Source: Nitrospinota bacterium (GTDB lineage: Bacteria; Nitrospinota_A; JADGAW01). From it: DNA of 19,128 nt. Positions 7,074 through 14,473 of the stretch are shown piece after piece. The stretch covers positions 1 to 19,128 of the forward strand of contig JADGAW010000017.1 in NCBI GenBank assembly GCA_015231815.1, read 5' to 3'. The translations under genes and the position numbers were made by a program. The notes under the pieces were generated by a model. The model was not told the origin of the DNA. It made no database searches and saw only the letters and a list, made by a program, of their open reading frames with translations. The first letter of the stretch is position 1. Each line of letters opens with the position of its first letter.

Positions 7074-8257
7074 TGAAAGAAAAAGTTGTACTAGCCTATT
7101 CTGGAGGACTTGATACCTCCGTTATCCTCAAATGGCTTATAGAGGAAAAAAATCTCGACGTTATTTGCTACCTTGCTGATCTGGGACAGGAAGAAGAAAT
7201 AACCGGTGTTGAAGAAAAAGCCAAAAAGTGCGGTGCCTCTGAAGTATTTATATCTGACCTCAAAGAAGAGTTCGTAAAGGATTTCGTATTTCCCATGTTT
7301 AGGGGAAACGCCATATATGAAGGTGAATACCTTCTGGGAACATCCATTGCTCGCCCCTTAATAGCTCAGGAACAAATAGCGATTGCACGAAAAACCGGAG
7401 CGACACATGTCGCTCATGGTGCAACAGGAAAAGGAAACGATCAGGTTCGTTTTGAACTTACCTGTTACGCCTTATATCCCGGAATTAAAATCATTGCTCC
7501 CTGGAGAGAATGGGATTTGAATTCAAGAGAATCTCTTCTGAATTATGCTGAAAAACATAATATTCCTGTAACTGCTTCAAAAGCGAAACCATATTCCTGT
7601 GACAGAAACCTTCTTCATATTAGCTTTGAAGGAGGAATTCTTGAAGACCCTTGGAGTGAACCTGATGAAGAGATGTTTGTTCTTTCCGTCTCACCAGAAA
7701 AAGCTCCTGACGAAGCTGAATATGTTGAAATTGATTTCGAAAAAGGTGACCCTGTTTCCATTAATGGTAATAAACTTAGTCCTGCAACTCTTTTAAAGGA
7801 ATTAAACCGACTTGGAGGAAAACATGGTGTTGGCAGAGTTGATTTGGTTGAAAATCGGTTTGTTGGCATGAAATCCCGCGGAGTATATGAAACTCCTGGC
7901 GGAACTATTCTTTACAAAGCCAGAAGAACATTGGAATCGCTTGTCCTTGACAGAGAAGTAATGGCTTTCAGAGACTCTCTCGTACCAAAATATGCACAAC
8001 TTGTTTACAACGGTTTTTGGTTTGCTCCAGAACGTTTAACCATGCAGGCAGCAATTGATCAATCACAGCAGGAAGTAACGGGAACGGTTCGAATCAAACT
8101 TTATAAGGGAAACGTCATCACAGCCGGCAGAAAATCTCCTTTTTCCAAATATTCTGAGGCTCACGCAACATTTGAAGCTGATGAGGTTTATAATCAAAAA
8201 GACGCTGAAGGTTTTATCAAACTTAATGCACTAAGGTTAATGTTGCAAAACAGGTAA
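7073..8257 (+). CDS. argG: Argininosuccinate synthase
   Basis: Joins citrulline and aspartate with ATP to give argininosuccinate, the penultimate step of arginine synthesis. The 394 residues match the common bacterial type. The ATP-binding PP-loop AYSGGLDTS lies at 8-16. Other family segments are visible: HGATGKGNDQVRFE in the citrulline/aspartate site region and APWREWDLNSRESLLNYA after it. The ATG lies inside the stop region of the CBS gene (TAATG). No separate ribosome site is evident apart from A-rich sequence in the CBS gene, so translational coupling is likely. A response regulator gene starts 12 bases downstream and may be in the same transcript. argH is not in the window. Confidence 0.96.
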   Translation: MKEKVVLAYSGGLDTSVILKWLIEEKNLDVICYLADLGQEEEITGVEEKAKKCGASEVFISDLKEEFVKDFVFPMFRGNAIYEGEYLLGTSIARPLIAQEQIAIARKTGATHVAHGATGKGNDQVRFELTCYALYPGIKIIAPWREWDLNSRESLLNYAEKHNIPVTASKAKPYSCDRNLLHISFEGGILEDPWSEPDEEMFVLSVSPEKAPDEAEYVEIDFEKGDPVSINGNKLSPATLLKELNRLGGKHGVGRVDLVENRFVGMKSRGVYETPGGTILYKARRTLESLVLDREVMAFRDSLVPKYAQLVYNGFWFAPERLTMQAAIDQSQQEVTGTVRIKLYKGNVITAGRKSPFSKYSEAHATFEADEVYNQKDAEGFIKLNALRLMLQNR

Positions 8258-8269
8258 ATTAAGGATTGT

Positions 8270-8866
8270 ATGTACAAAAATGCGTTGACAACCAACAAGC
8301 TTGCCCGTATTTTAAATGTAAGCCAATCACTTGTACTGAAATGGCTTAAAGAAGACAAGCTTAAATCAATTCCCCTTCCCAGTAAAAGATATAAAATCCC
8401 TATTCCCTTTGTTCATGATTTCTTGAAGGAATACAAAATGCCTATTCCTTCTGAACTTCAAAAACTTATTGATGAAGAAAGCTCCAACAAGGTCAAAATT
8501 GTTCTGATAGATGATGACCAAGGTATTGTTGACCTAATTGAAAGTGCCTTTAAATACTCGCCAAACACCGAAATGTTTGAGCTTTTTCCTTACAAATCTG
8601 GAATTGAGGCACTGATTGAAATTGACAAAATAAAACCTGACTTAGTTCTTCTTGACCTTGAAATGCCAGAAATTGATGGGTTTGAAGTATGCAGTAAATT
8701 AAACAGTAAATACCCCGAACTGAAAATAGTGATTGTCTCAGTCCATTTAAACGACAAAAACTACAACCGCATTAGTAATATAAAGTATATCGATACAATT
8801 GCTAAGCCCTTTAAGGTTAAGGACTTTGTTGAGAAGATTCAAACAATCGTGAAAACGAATCTATAA
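8270..8866 (+). CDS. Orphan response regulator with N-terminal helix-turn-helix and C-terminal receiver domain
   Basis: A 198-residue protein with the domain order reversed from most response regulators. Residues about 5-60 form an excisionase/MerR-like DNA-binding segment (LTTNKLARILNVSQSLVLKWL, then LPSKRYKIPIPFVHDFL). Residues about 75-196 are a CheY-like receiver: acidic cluster Asp81-83, phosphorylation site Asp129 (LLDLEMPEIDG), the conserved hydroxyl residue at Ser147, and Lys169 in AKPF. All phosphorylation residues are present, so it should be phosphorylatable. No histidine kinase gene is nearby. The ATG follows an AAGGA site. It lies 12 bases after argG and ends 14 bases before the convergent DUF3422 gene, with no hairpin between them. 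It probably controls transcription, but its targets are unknown. Confidence 0.85.
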   Translation: MYKNALTTNKLARILNVSQSLVLKWLKEDKLKSIPLPSKRYKIPIPFVHDFLKEYKMPIPSELQKLIDEESSNKVKIVLIDDDQGIVDLIESAFKYSPNTEMFELFPYKSGIEALIEIDKIKPDLVLLDLEMPEIDGFEVCSKLNSKYPELKIVIVSVHLNDKNYNRISNIKYIDTIAKPFKVKDFVEKIQTIVKTNL

Positions 8867-8880
8867 TGAGTTTTCCTTTT

Positions 8881-10203
8881 TCATTTATTAAGAATTATTC
8901 TCTTGACTCTTTTGGTAATTAAATAAGAACTAAGAAACGCAACCGGAATAAAGCAAACAGTAAAAAGGAGAGAGTCTCCAATAACTCCTTTTTGTTCAAG
9001 AAATTTAAAGATGTAGTTGGCAAGCCCCGTCATATAGTAAGAAAGTATAATTAACGAAATTTCCTCAACCATTTCCTGAAGCTTTATTTGAGTTTTAGCA
9101 GATTGTTCCATATTGCTCAATTGTTTTAGATTTTGTTCCTGTTGATTTATATCAACTTTTGCCCTGAGAATAGTAATAATATCAGAGATTCCCTTCCCTA
9201 AACTTTCTATTCTTTTCATAAAGCTGGAGTAATCAGTGCTGATAAACATTGTTTTTCTTGTCAGAAATTCAGAGAGAGGTTTTATGTTTGATAATGGTTT
9301 TTCCTTGAGTTGTTCAATTGTTTTAAAATTAATTTTTTCGTAGGTTGGAGTGGAAGATATTGAATGTCCCAGCTTTTCATAAACATGGGTTACTTCAGCC
9401 ATTTTCGAGGTTAATCCACGAAGCCACTTTTTCATTTGTTCCGTGTTTGACTGCTCCAGCTGATCATTTATTTCATCCATTTTCCCCGCCAACTCTTGTT
9501 CAAGCTTATGCACCTTCTCTAGTCCTTCATAAAATTCAGGTAACGGTAAAAGGAGGGAATGGTAACTGTTTTCCATCCGAACTATGTTTTCAACGATGAA
9601 CTCTATATTATTGATAAGATCTTTATCCTCTTCTGCCCAGAGAAGGTAACGTTCCATATCGTAATTATCTGGATAAAAGGCAGTGAAAACTTCTATCGAT
9701 GAATCAAGGATTTTGCTTCCATACAAAGTTGAACTCCCAATTTGCTTGTATATGTCCTGTGTTGAATGAAACTTCTTACCGGTAATAAGAATATCCAATG
9801 AGGAGAGTTTTTTAGCAATAGGACAAAACTTCAAAGGAGGTGCTGGACATTGAATCGGACCAAAGCCCACATCCCGGTTTTCTGTTCCGGGAAATTGCCA
9901 AAAACGATATTCATAATATCGTGAATGCATTTCAAAGGTAACAATAATTTGTCCTTGTTTTGCACCATAATCCTTTCTCCCTTGTCCAAAGCGACCTGTT
10001 ACACTCCTAAACTCGGTGGAAATTTCTAAAGTATCAAGGATGGAAATGAACTCCTCGAAAAAAACCGACCTGTCTTTTGTTTCATCACCAATAATATAGG
10101 AAAAAGAATGTACTTTTACTGGAAGGGAGAATTCATGAACGCCACTTTTATGAATTTCGTCGTGGATTTGATCAATGGTTTCATGTCTATTACATTGAAA
10201 CAT
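8881..10203 (-). CDS. DUF3422 family membrane-anchored protein of unknown function
   Basis: A 440-residue protein that I recognise as DUF3422 from its C-terminal signature: an Arg-led segment RAKVDINQQEQNLKQLS at about 347-363, then repeated Gln/Met positions and SYYMTGLANYIFK. Two membrane helices end the protein (about 381-398 and 409-430), followed by a basic tail. The long N-terminal part has no signal peptide and contains a helical, coiled-coil-prone stretch at about 205-270. The topology therefore suggests a large cytoplasmic domain anchored by a C-terminal hairpin. No catalytic motif is evident and no function is established. The start has AGGA 10 bases upstream. It is the last gene after the two cytochromes, 53 bases downstream of the hexaheme gene, so it is probably co-transcribed with them. 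Confidence 0.85.
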   Translation of the reverse strand: MFQCNRHETIDQIHDEIHKSGVHEFSLPVKVHSFSYIIGDETKDRSVFFEEFISILDTLEISTEFRSVTGRFGQGRKDYGAKQGQIIVTFEMHSRYYEYRFWQFPGTENRDVGFGPIQCPAPPLKFCPIAKKLSSLDILITGKKFHSTQDIYKQIGSSTLYGSKILDSSIEVFTAFYPDNYDMERYLLWAEEDKDLINNIEFIVENIVRMENSYHSLLLPLPEFYEGLEKVHKLEQELAGKMDEINDQLEQSNTEQMKKWLRGLTSKMAEVTHVYEKLGHSISSTPTYEKINFKTIEQLKEKPLSNIKPLSEFLTRKTMFISTDYSSFMKRIESLGKGISDIITILRAKVDINQQEQNLKQLSNMEQSAKTQIKLQEMVEEISLIILSYYMTGLANYIFKFLEQKGVIGDSLLFTVCFIPVAFLSSYLITKRVKRIILNK

Positions 10204-10256
10204 AATTTCTTATCCTAAAATAAATAGTAATTAATGAAACATTTTAGCAAGCGGAA

Positions 10257-11711
10257 CTACTTTAAGGGGAGGTCATATTTCTCTTCCCATTCTTCGAGGG
10301 TTATTTTGTCTGCAACCGTTATATGGCAAGTTGAGCAATCTTGAGTTAAATTTACTCCGTTTTCGTCCTTCATTCTTTGATTATGACATCTAAAACAACC
10401 TTCTCCTCTATTGGGATGACTCAGCATACTTTTATAGGAATCCCAGGTAATATTCATCCTTGGATAGAGATATGTGTTTGCTGCCTGTAAAAGTTGCACT
10501 GCAAGTTTTTCACTTTCCTGAAGGGTTGGCCATTTTCTGTTAACTTCCCTGTTTATTGTTTCCTCAAAGGATTCCTTGTTCATTCCAGCCAGTTTTTCCA
10601 AAATATCCTGTGAAGCATTTTTTACAAAGGGAATTGTCTGACGAACCTTATTATGTTCAATTAATCGATTTACTATGGTCTTTGCGCTGACAAAATCATG
10701 CCCGACCCTGTTATGACAATCTACACAATCCATTTCCCTCAACTTTCCTTTTCCCTTGATGGTGTATATGGGTCTTCCTTTACTGGTTTTCTCAATATTT
10801 AATATTTCCGGCTCCTGAACTCCTTCTATCATCCATGTTTTCGTTGTATTGTTTTTCGTTGCCTGAACCCATTGGATATTTTGCCTTTTGTCGTCCTCCG
10901 CAAAGTATTTAATTTTTAAATCTGAAGAACTATGGGCGTGAATTCCATTTGCCTCTCCAGCCTTTGATGTTCCAAGGTTGAGGGTAATCGCTGAAACCAA
11001 AGGAGTATTTATTTCATCATTTTTATAATCGAAATAAACCTTCATGGATTTATGTTGAGTACGGGCTGTATTGTGACATTCCAGACAGGTATCCTCAGAT
11101 GAAGGTAAGGTTTCTACTGGAGTTGGAATTGGCTTTGAAAATTTATTAAAAGTAAGAGAGTAAACCTGATACATACCCCTCCACTTTGACATAATAAAGC
11201 CTTCAACCCCTTCACCAACATGGCACTGAATACATTCGACTTTGGCATGGGGAGAATGCTTATGGGCAACAGCCTCTGGTTCCATTACCAAGTGACAGGT
11301 TTCACCGCAAAAGTTGGTTGAATTCATGAATTTACTTACCTGCATGTTGCTGATGGAAAAGAAAGCCACGACAAGAACTATGAGTACCCCAACAACAGCA
11401 ATAATATTTTTTTCGTCAGTGGACTTAAAGTATTTAAACCAGAAAATATCTTCGTGGGGTTTATCTTTTAAAAGAAGCTTTCCCAGAAAAATAAGAAGAA
11501 TACTAAAAATAATAAAGGCAGGAAAACCGAGAAATACCAATGCTCCATAGTAGGGATTAACAGCCTCGGCACTTACCATGTAGGTAAGCATAAACAGTGT
11601 AAAAATAATAAGAACAGAAACACCGAGAATCGTTCCAGTCGCACTGATAGGGTTTGCCGTTAACCTCAGAAGAAGGTTTCTTACATAACCGGTAAATCCT
11701 TGTTCATTCAT
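10257..11711 (-). CDS. NapC/NirT-like membrane hexaheme cytochrome c, probable quinol dehydrogenase
   Basis: A 484-residue inner-membrane cytochrome with three membrane helices (about 26-47, 56-79, 102-122) followed by a periplasmic heme domain. Six heme sites are visible: CX3CH at 135-140 (CGETCH), then CXXCH at 160-164, 209-213, 329-333, 439-443 and 459-463. The segment around the first two sites (NFCGETCHLVMEPE, HSPHAKVECIQCH) is typical of the NapC/NirT family, which oxidises menaquinol and passes electrons to periplasmic partners. Classical NapC has one membrane helix and about 200 residues. The three-helix, larger form here recalls ImcH-type proteins of Geobacter, but that is my inference from architecture. 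It follows the octaheme gene by 98 bases, and its natural partner would be that protein. Its ribosome site is weak. Confidence 0.88.
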   Translation of the reverse strand: MNEQGFTGYVRNLLLRLTANPISATGTILGVSVLIIFTLFMLTYMVSAEAVNPYYGALVFLGFPAFIIFSILLIFLGKLLLKDKPHEDIFWFKYFKSTDEKNIIAVVGVLIVLVVAFFSISNMQVSKFMNSTNFCGETCHLVMEPEAVAHKHSPHAKVECIQCHVGEGVEGFIMSKWRGMYQVYSLTFNKFSKPIPTPVETLPSSEDTCLECHNTARTQHKSMKVYFDYKNDEINTPLVSAITLNLGTSKAGEANGIHAHSSSDLKIKYFAEDDKRQNIQWVQATKNNTTKTWMIEGVQEPEILNIEKTSKGRPIYTIKGKGKLREMDCVDCHNRVGHDFVSAKTIVNRLIEHNKVRQTIPFVKNASQDILEKLAGMNKESFEETINREVNRKWPTLQESEKLAVQLLQAANTYLYPRMNITWDSYKSMLSHPNRGEGCFRCHNQRMKDENGVNLTQDCSTCHITVADKITLEEWEEKYDLPLK

Positions 11712-11724
11712 TGACTGTAGAAAA

Positions 11725-11795
11725 GTTAGAAGGTTGAAATCTTAAAAGGTTAAAAAGTAAGAACGTTACATTGAGTAACGATCAAACCTTCTAAC
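11725..11795. repeat. Nested inverted repeat between the two cytochrome genes
   Basis: An 11-bp perfect outer stem (GTTAGAAGGTT at 11725-11735, AACCTTCTAAC at 11785-11795) encloses a 6-bp perfect inner hairpin (CGTTAC at 11764-11769, GTAACG at 11775-11780, loop ATTGA). The 98-base gap is almost filled by it. The genes on both sides lie on the minus strand. It may stabilise or process the transcript and so set different cytochrome levels, or be a small dispersed repeat. Confidence 0.75.
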
Positions 11796-11809
11796 CTCCC
11801 AACATGAAA

Positions 11810-13150
11810 TTATTTACGTTCCCAAGGTGGAACAAAAAGTCCTTCATAACTTTTTGCTGTTGCTCCGGATTTTAATGCATCCTGTGTCTCTTTGCTGCTA
11901 TTTTTAAACCATTTATGCCAGTCACTTTCTAAAAGCTTGTCTATGTAAGCATTTGCCTCTTTATCATCAAGCTTTCTTACTGCTGGTATATATTTCATGT
12001 AAAAATGTTTAGCGACTTCATATATTCCGTGCCACCAAGTATAGTCAGGAGCCATCATTGCTGCCCCATGTCGTGCTCTTCTTCCTTCATGGTGCCAGAG
12101 TTCCCAGTAAAGCCACTCAACATCATTAGAAAATGATGCCTGATTTTTCAATGATTTATTCTTTTTGAGAATTGCAAATATTTCTTTTGCTGGTTTACCA
12201 AATTTCTCGTCATAGAGATTTACTACTCCATCAAACTGACGGTAAAAACCATCTGCGAACCGTTTCCCATGACATGCCTGACAAACATCCATCATTTTTT
12301 CCCGATTGGCTTTGGAGTTTTCTTTTGGTTTACTCACTGGAGGACGTAAATTCCAGGAAAGTCTGTCGCCAACATCATGGGTAACTTTTTGTTTTGAAGT
12401 TGCGCTCATATGACAGGTAGCACAGGTAGGAGCCTGATAATAATCTACTCCAACAACCCATTTATCTTTTTCCATATTGAGTTTATCTTTATGTGCTCTA
12501 AATGCAATGCCATGCTTGGATTCTTCATATACTTCTTTTTGAGGATGATCTGGACCAAGATGACATTTACCGCAATTTTCTGGATTTCTCGCCTGTTTTT
12601 TAGAAAAAGAGTGACGGCTATGACAGGCATTACAGGCACCTTTACTTCCATCCGGATTAATTCTTCCAATTCCACTGTTGGGCCAGCTTCTTAAAGATAG
12701 TTTATTGGGGCTCTTCGGATCGATTTCCATTTTACCTCCATGGCATCCTTCACAACCGGCAATAACGACGGGAAGTCCCCCGGCAACACCTGCAAGATAA
12801 TTATCAAGGGAGGCAAGAATTTCTCCAGCTTTTGCATGATGCGAACCAGCAACTTGTTTTTCTTCCTTCTCATGACATTTTCCACAATCCTTTGGGGTAA
12901 CGAGTGTGGCAATCCACATGCCTTCATGCAAGAAAGCATCAGGTTCATCCTTTTTCGCTTCATGGCAACTGTAACAGGTTACGTTTGCTCCTTTATGAGC
13001 AGAATTTGACCACTGTTGATACAATCCGGAACTTTCCCGTTTATGACATGTCATACATTTTCCTTTAAGTTTTTCTGCACTTTCTTCTGCTGCAAAAGAT
13101 GTTAAAGGTGAAACAATGAGTAGCAACAGGAAAACAATAAGCGGTCTCAT
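11810..13150 (-). CDS. Octaheme c-type cytochrome of the hydroxylamine oxidoreductase (HAO) family
   Basis: A periplasmic cytochrome of 446 residues with a signal peptide (residues 1-20, cleavage near SFA-AEE) and exactly eight CXXCH sites at 32-36, 59-63, 89-93, 133-137, 173-177, 193-197, 243-247 and 290-294. The C-terminal block WHHEGRRARHGAAMMAPDY and TWWHG is typical of HAO-like octahemes. HAO oxidises hydroxylamine; relatives without the heme-crosslinking Tyr reduce nitrite instead. Tyr370 lies in the relevant C-terminal region, but I cannot tell without a structural alignment whether it is the crosslinking residue. I chose ATG 13150, preceded by GGGAGGG, over an in-frame TTG at 13165 that overlaps that ribosome site. 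It is the first gene of a unit with the hexaheme cytochrome and DUF3422. Confidence 0.9.
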   Translation of the reverse strand: MRPLIVFLLLLIVSPLTSFAAEESAEKLKGKCMTCHKRESSGLYQQWSNSAHKGANVTCYSCHEAKKDEPDAFLHEGMWIATLVTPKDCGKCHEKEEKQVAGSHHAKAGEILASLDNYLAGVAGGLPVVIAGCEGCHGGKMEIDPKSPNKLSLRSWPNSGIGRINPDGSKGACNACHSRHSFSKKQARNPENCGKCHLGPDHPQKEVYEESKHGIAFRAHKDKLNMEKDKWVVGVDYYQAPTCATCHMSATSKQKVTHDVGDRLSWNLRPPVSKPKENSKANREKMMDVCQACHGKRFADGFYRQFDGVVNLYDEKFGKPAKEIFAILKKNKSLKNQASFSNDVEWLYWELWHHEGRRARHGAAMMAPDYTWWHGIYEVAKHFYMKYIPAVRKLDDKEANAYIDKLLESDWHKWFKNSSKETQDALKSGATAKSYEGLFVPPWERK

Positions 13151-13197
13151 GATAAACCCTCCCAATTAGGTTGTAATTTTTTTAGTTAAACGCCTTA

Positions 13198-13203
13198 ATT
13201 ATA
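13198..13203 (-). promoter_or_regulatory. Putative -10 box for the octaheme cytochrome unit
   Basis: Minus-strand TATAAT, 47 bases before the ATG at 13150. The -35 position is poor, which fits an activator-dependent promoter. Direct repeats at 13292-13338 lie about 100-150 bases upstream of the expected start site. Confidence 0.4.
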
Positions 13204-13291
13204 CTCGTAAAAAAGTATCAGAATAAAGTTACTCGATGGTTTATGTTTTGAGGAGAGGGTTTAACTGTATTTTTAGATACCTTGATGTGAG

Positions 13292-13338
13292 ATAGGTTGC
13301 CTAAAAAGAAGATGTTTAAAAATGGAGATGTTGCCTAA
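13292..13338. repeat. Direct repeat pair upstream of the octaheme gene
   Basis: GTTGCCTAA occurs at 13296-13304 and again at 13330-13338, 34 bases apart, each preceded by GAGAT (with AG inserted in the first copy). The second copy also forms a TTGCC / GGCAA mini-hairpin at 13331-13344. The spacing is close to three DNA helical turns, so two copies of a regulator could bind on the same face. The regulator is unknown. Confidence 0.45.
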
Positions 13339-13401
13339 CGGCAAACCTTACAATAGAAAATTGATTAATTAAGGGAGTCTTAGAGAAAGGTGGATTAAAA
13401 C

Positions 13402-13430
13402 AAAAAAAGTGGGGCGAAATTTTTCGCCCC
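13402..13430 (-). terminator. Rho-independent terminator of the porin gene
   Basis: A perfect GC-rich 9-bp stem (GGGGCGAAA / TTTCGCCCC, 2-base loop) at 13411-13430, followed on the minus strand after a short gap by seven T residues. It lies 25 bases after the porin stop and ends the amtB-glnK-porin unit, separating it from the octaheme unit. Confidence 0.9.
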
Positions 13431-13455
13431 AGAAATGAGGGAGGTGTGAAATTAT

Positions 13456-14271
13456 TTAAAACTCAAAGTTAAGATTTATTGATGTTACAAATTCATCTCT
13501 ACCATAGCTTGGTGCTCCGGCTGAAGCACCAAGAACCATACCGGTAGTTCTAATGATATAGAGACCATTAGCAGAAAGAGTTGCATGACTTAAAGATGGT
13601 GAAAAATGACCAAGGGAAATATCAATTCCCGCAGATAATTCAGTGCTGGTAAAACCAGAATTTTTATCATAGTACTGAAAGTACTGAGTACCGCTTGTGT
13701 TTTTACCTGTATCAGGACCTTCATCAACAGCATAACCTTGAGTAATACCAAAATTTAATGTCGCCCAATCGCTTATTTCCTCAGAATGACTTACATCAAA
13801 CTGGAAATAAATACCATCTGTTTTATCGTAATCATAGTAAATCCCCAGTGTCGGAGAAAGCATCGTATCGTAACCAATAGTCAAAAATGCTTCATTCGTT
13901 GTACTGATTGAACCAGCAGGAGTTTTAGGAAAATCAAAGGTTATGTGACCAATATCAAAGCTCCACCCTTCATAAGAGAAGGCATAATCAATGGTATAGT
14001 CAACTTCAGTAAATGAACTCTTGTTCGCATTGTCATTTTGTGTTGGCATGTTGTACCAAACATTAAAGGTAAGACTGTCTAAAAGTGTAATATAAACATC
14101 TCCCTGCCAAGCAGATTTGTTAATGTACGTGCCTCTCCAGGTGTAATCAGAATAAAAACCTTGGTCAGTTCCAATGGTAAATGGTTTACTCTCTTCAGCT
14201 GATGTAATTTTCCCAAAAAATAACGAAAGGGAAAAAACAAAGGCAAATAAAAGTATTGTTGTTTTTTTCAT
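13456..14271 (-). CDS. TorF-like outer-membrane porin
   Basis: A 271-residue outer-membrane beta-barrel protein. It has a signal peptide (residues 1-25, KKTTILLFAFVFSLSLFFG, cleavage near TSA-EES). The mature start GFYSDYTWRGTYIN matches the SDYxWRG pattern of the TorF putative porin family. Alternating aromatic strands follow to a C-terminal Phe (INLNFEF), the usual barrel-assembly signal. The start is preceded by AAGGAA. It follows glnK/glnB by 202 bases that contain a large hairpin, so its transcript level may differ from that of amtB and glnK. TorF-like genes beside PII and ammonium transporter genes suggest passage of a small nitrogen solute through the outer membrane, but the substrate is unproven. 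Confidence 0.8.
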   Translation of the reverse strand: MKKTTILLFAFVFSLSLFFGKITSAEESKPFTIGTDQGFYSDYTWRGTYINKSAWQGDVYITLLDSLTFNVWYNMPTQNDNANKSSFTEVDYTIDYAFSYEGWSFDIGHITFDFPKTPAGSISTTNEAFLTIGYDTMLSPTLGIYYDYDKTDGIYFQFDVSHSEEISDWATLNFGITQGYAVDEGPDTGKNTSGTQYFQYYDKNSGFTSTELSAGIDISLGHFSPSLSHATLSANGLYIIRTTGMVLGASAGAPSYGRDEFVTSINLNFEF

Positions 14272-14402
14272 TTGTGTTCCTTGTTGATGGTTTATAGTTG
14301 TTATAAAAGCTTTATGTATGGTGAAACTGAAAAAACCTCCTTTCGTAATGACAACGTTTCTTTAATTCATTAATATTTAAAAAAAAATGTTTTATAAATT
14401 CA

Positions 14403-14454
14403 ATTAATCTCATAAGCACCAAACAAACTGTTTGGTGCTTAGAAAGAGATTAAT
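14403..14454 (-). terminator. Two-tier hairpin between glnK/glnB and the porin gene
   Basis: A perfect 12-bp inner stem (AAGCACCAAACA at 14414-14425, TGTTTGGTGCTT at 14429-14440, loop AAC) is enclosed by a 9-bp outer stem (ATTAATCTC at 14403-14411, GAGATTAAT at 14446-14454). On the minus strand a run of nine T lies only about 15 bases after the outer stem, so termination may be partial. It could act as an attenuator or as an mRNA stabiliser for amtB-glnK. Confidence 0.65.
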
Positions 14455-14473
14455 GAGAATTCAGTAGGAGTCG

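Noticed and set aside
7615..7999. Minus-strand open frames overlapping argG
   Set aside because: Serine-rich shadow translations of a well-identified argG, without ribosome sites or family features.
12410..12694. Plus-strand open frame inside the octaheme gene
   Set aside because: It is a frame shadow of the octaheme coding sequence. It has no ribosome site and no recognisable protein features, and the minus-strand protein here has consistent heme motifs.
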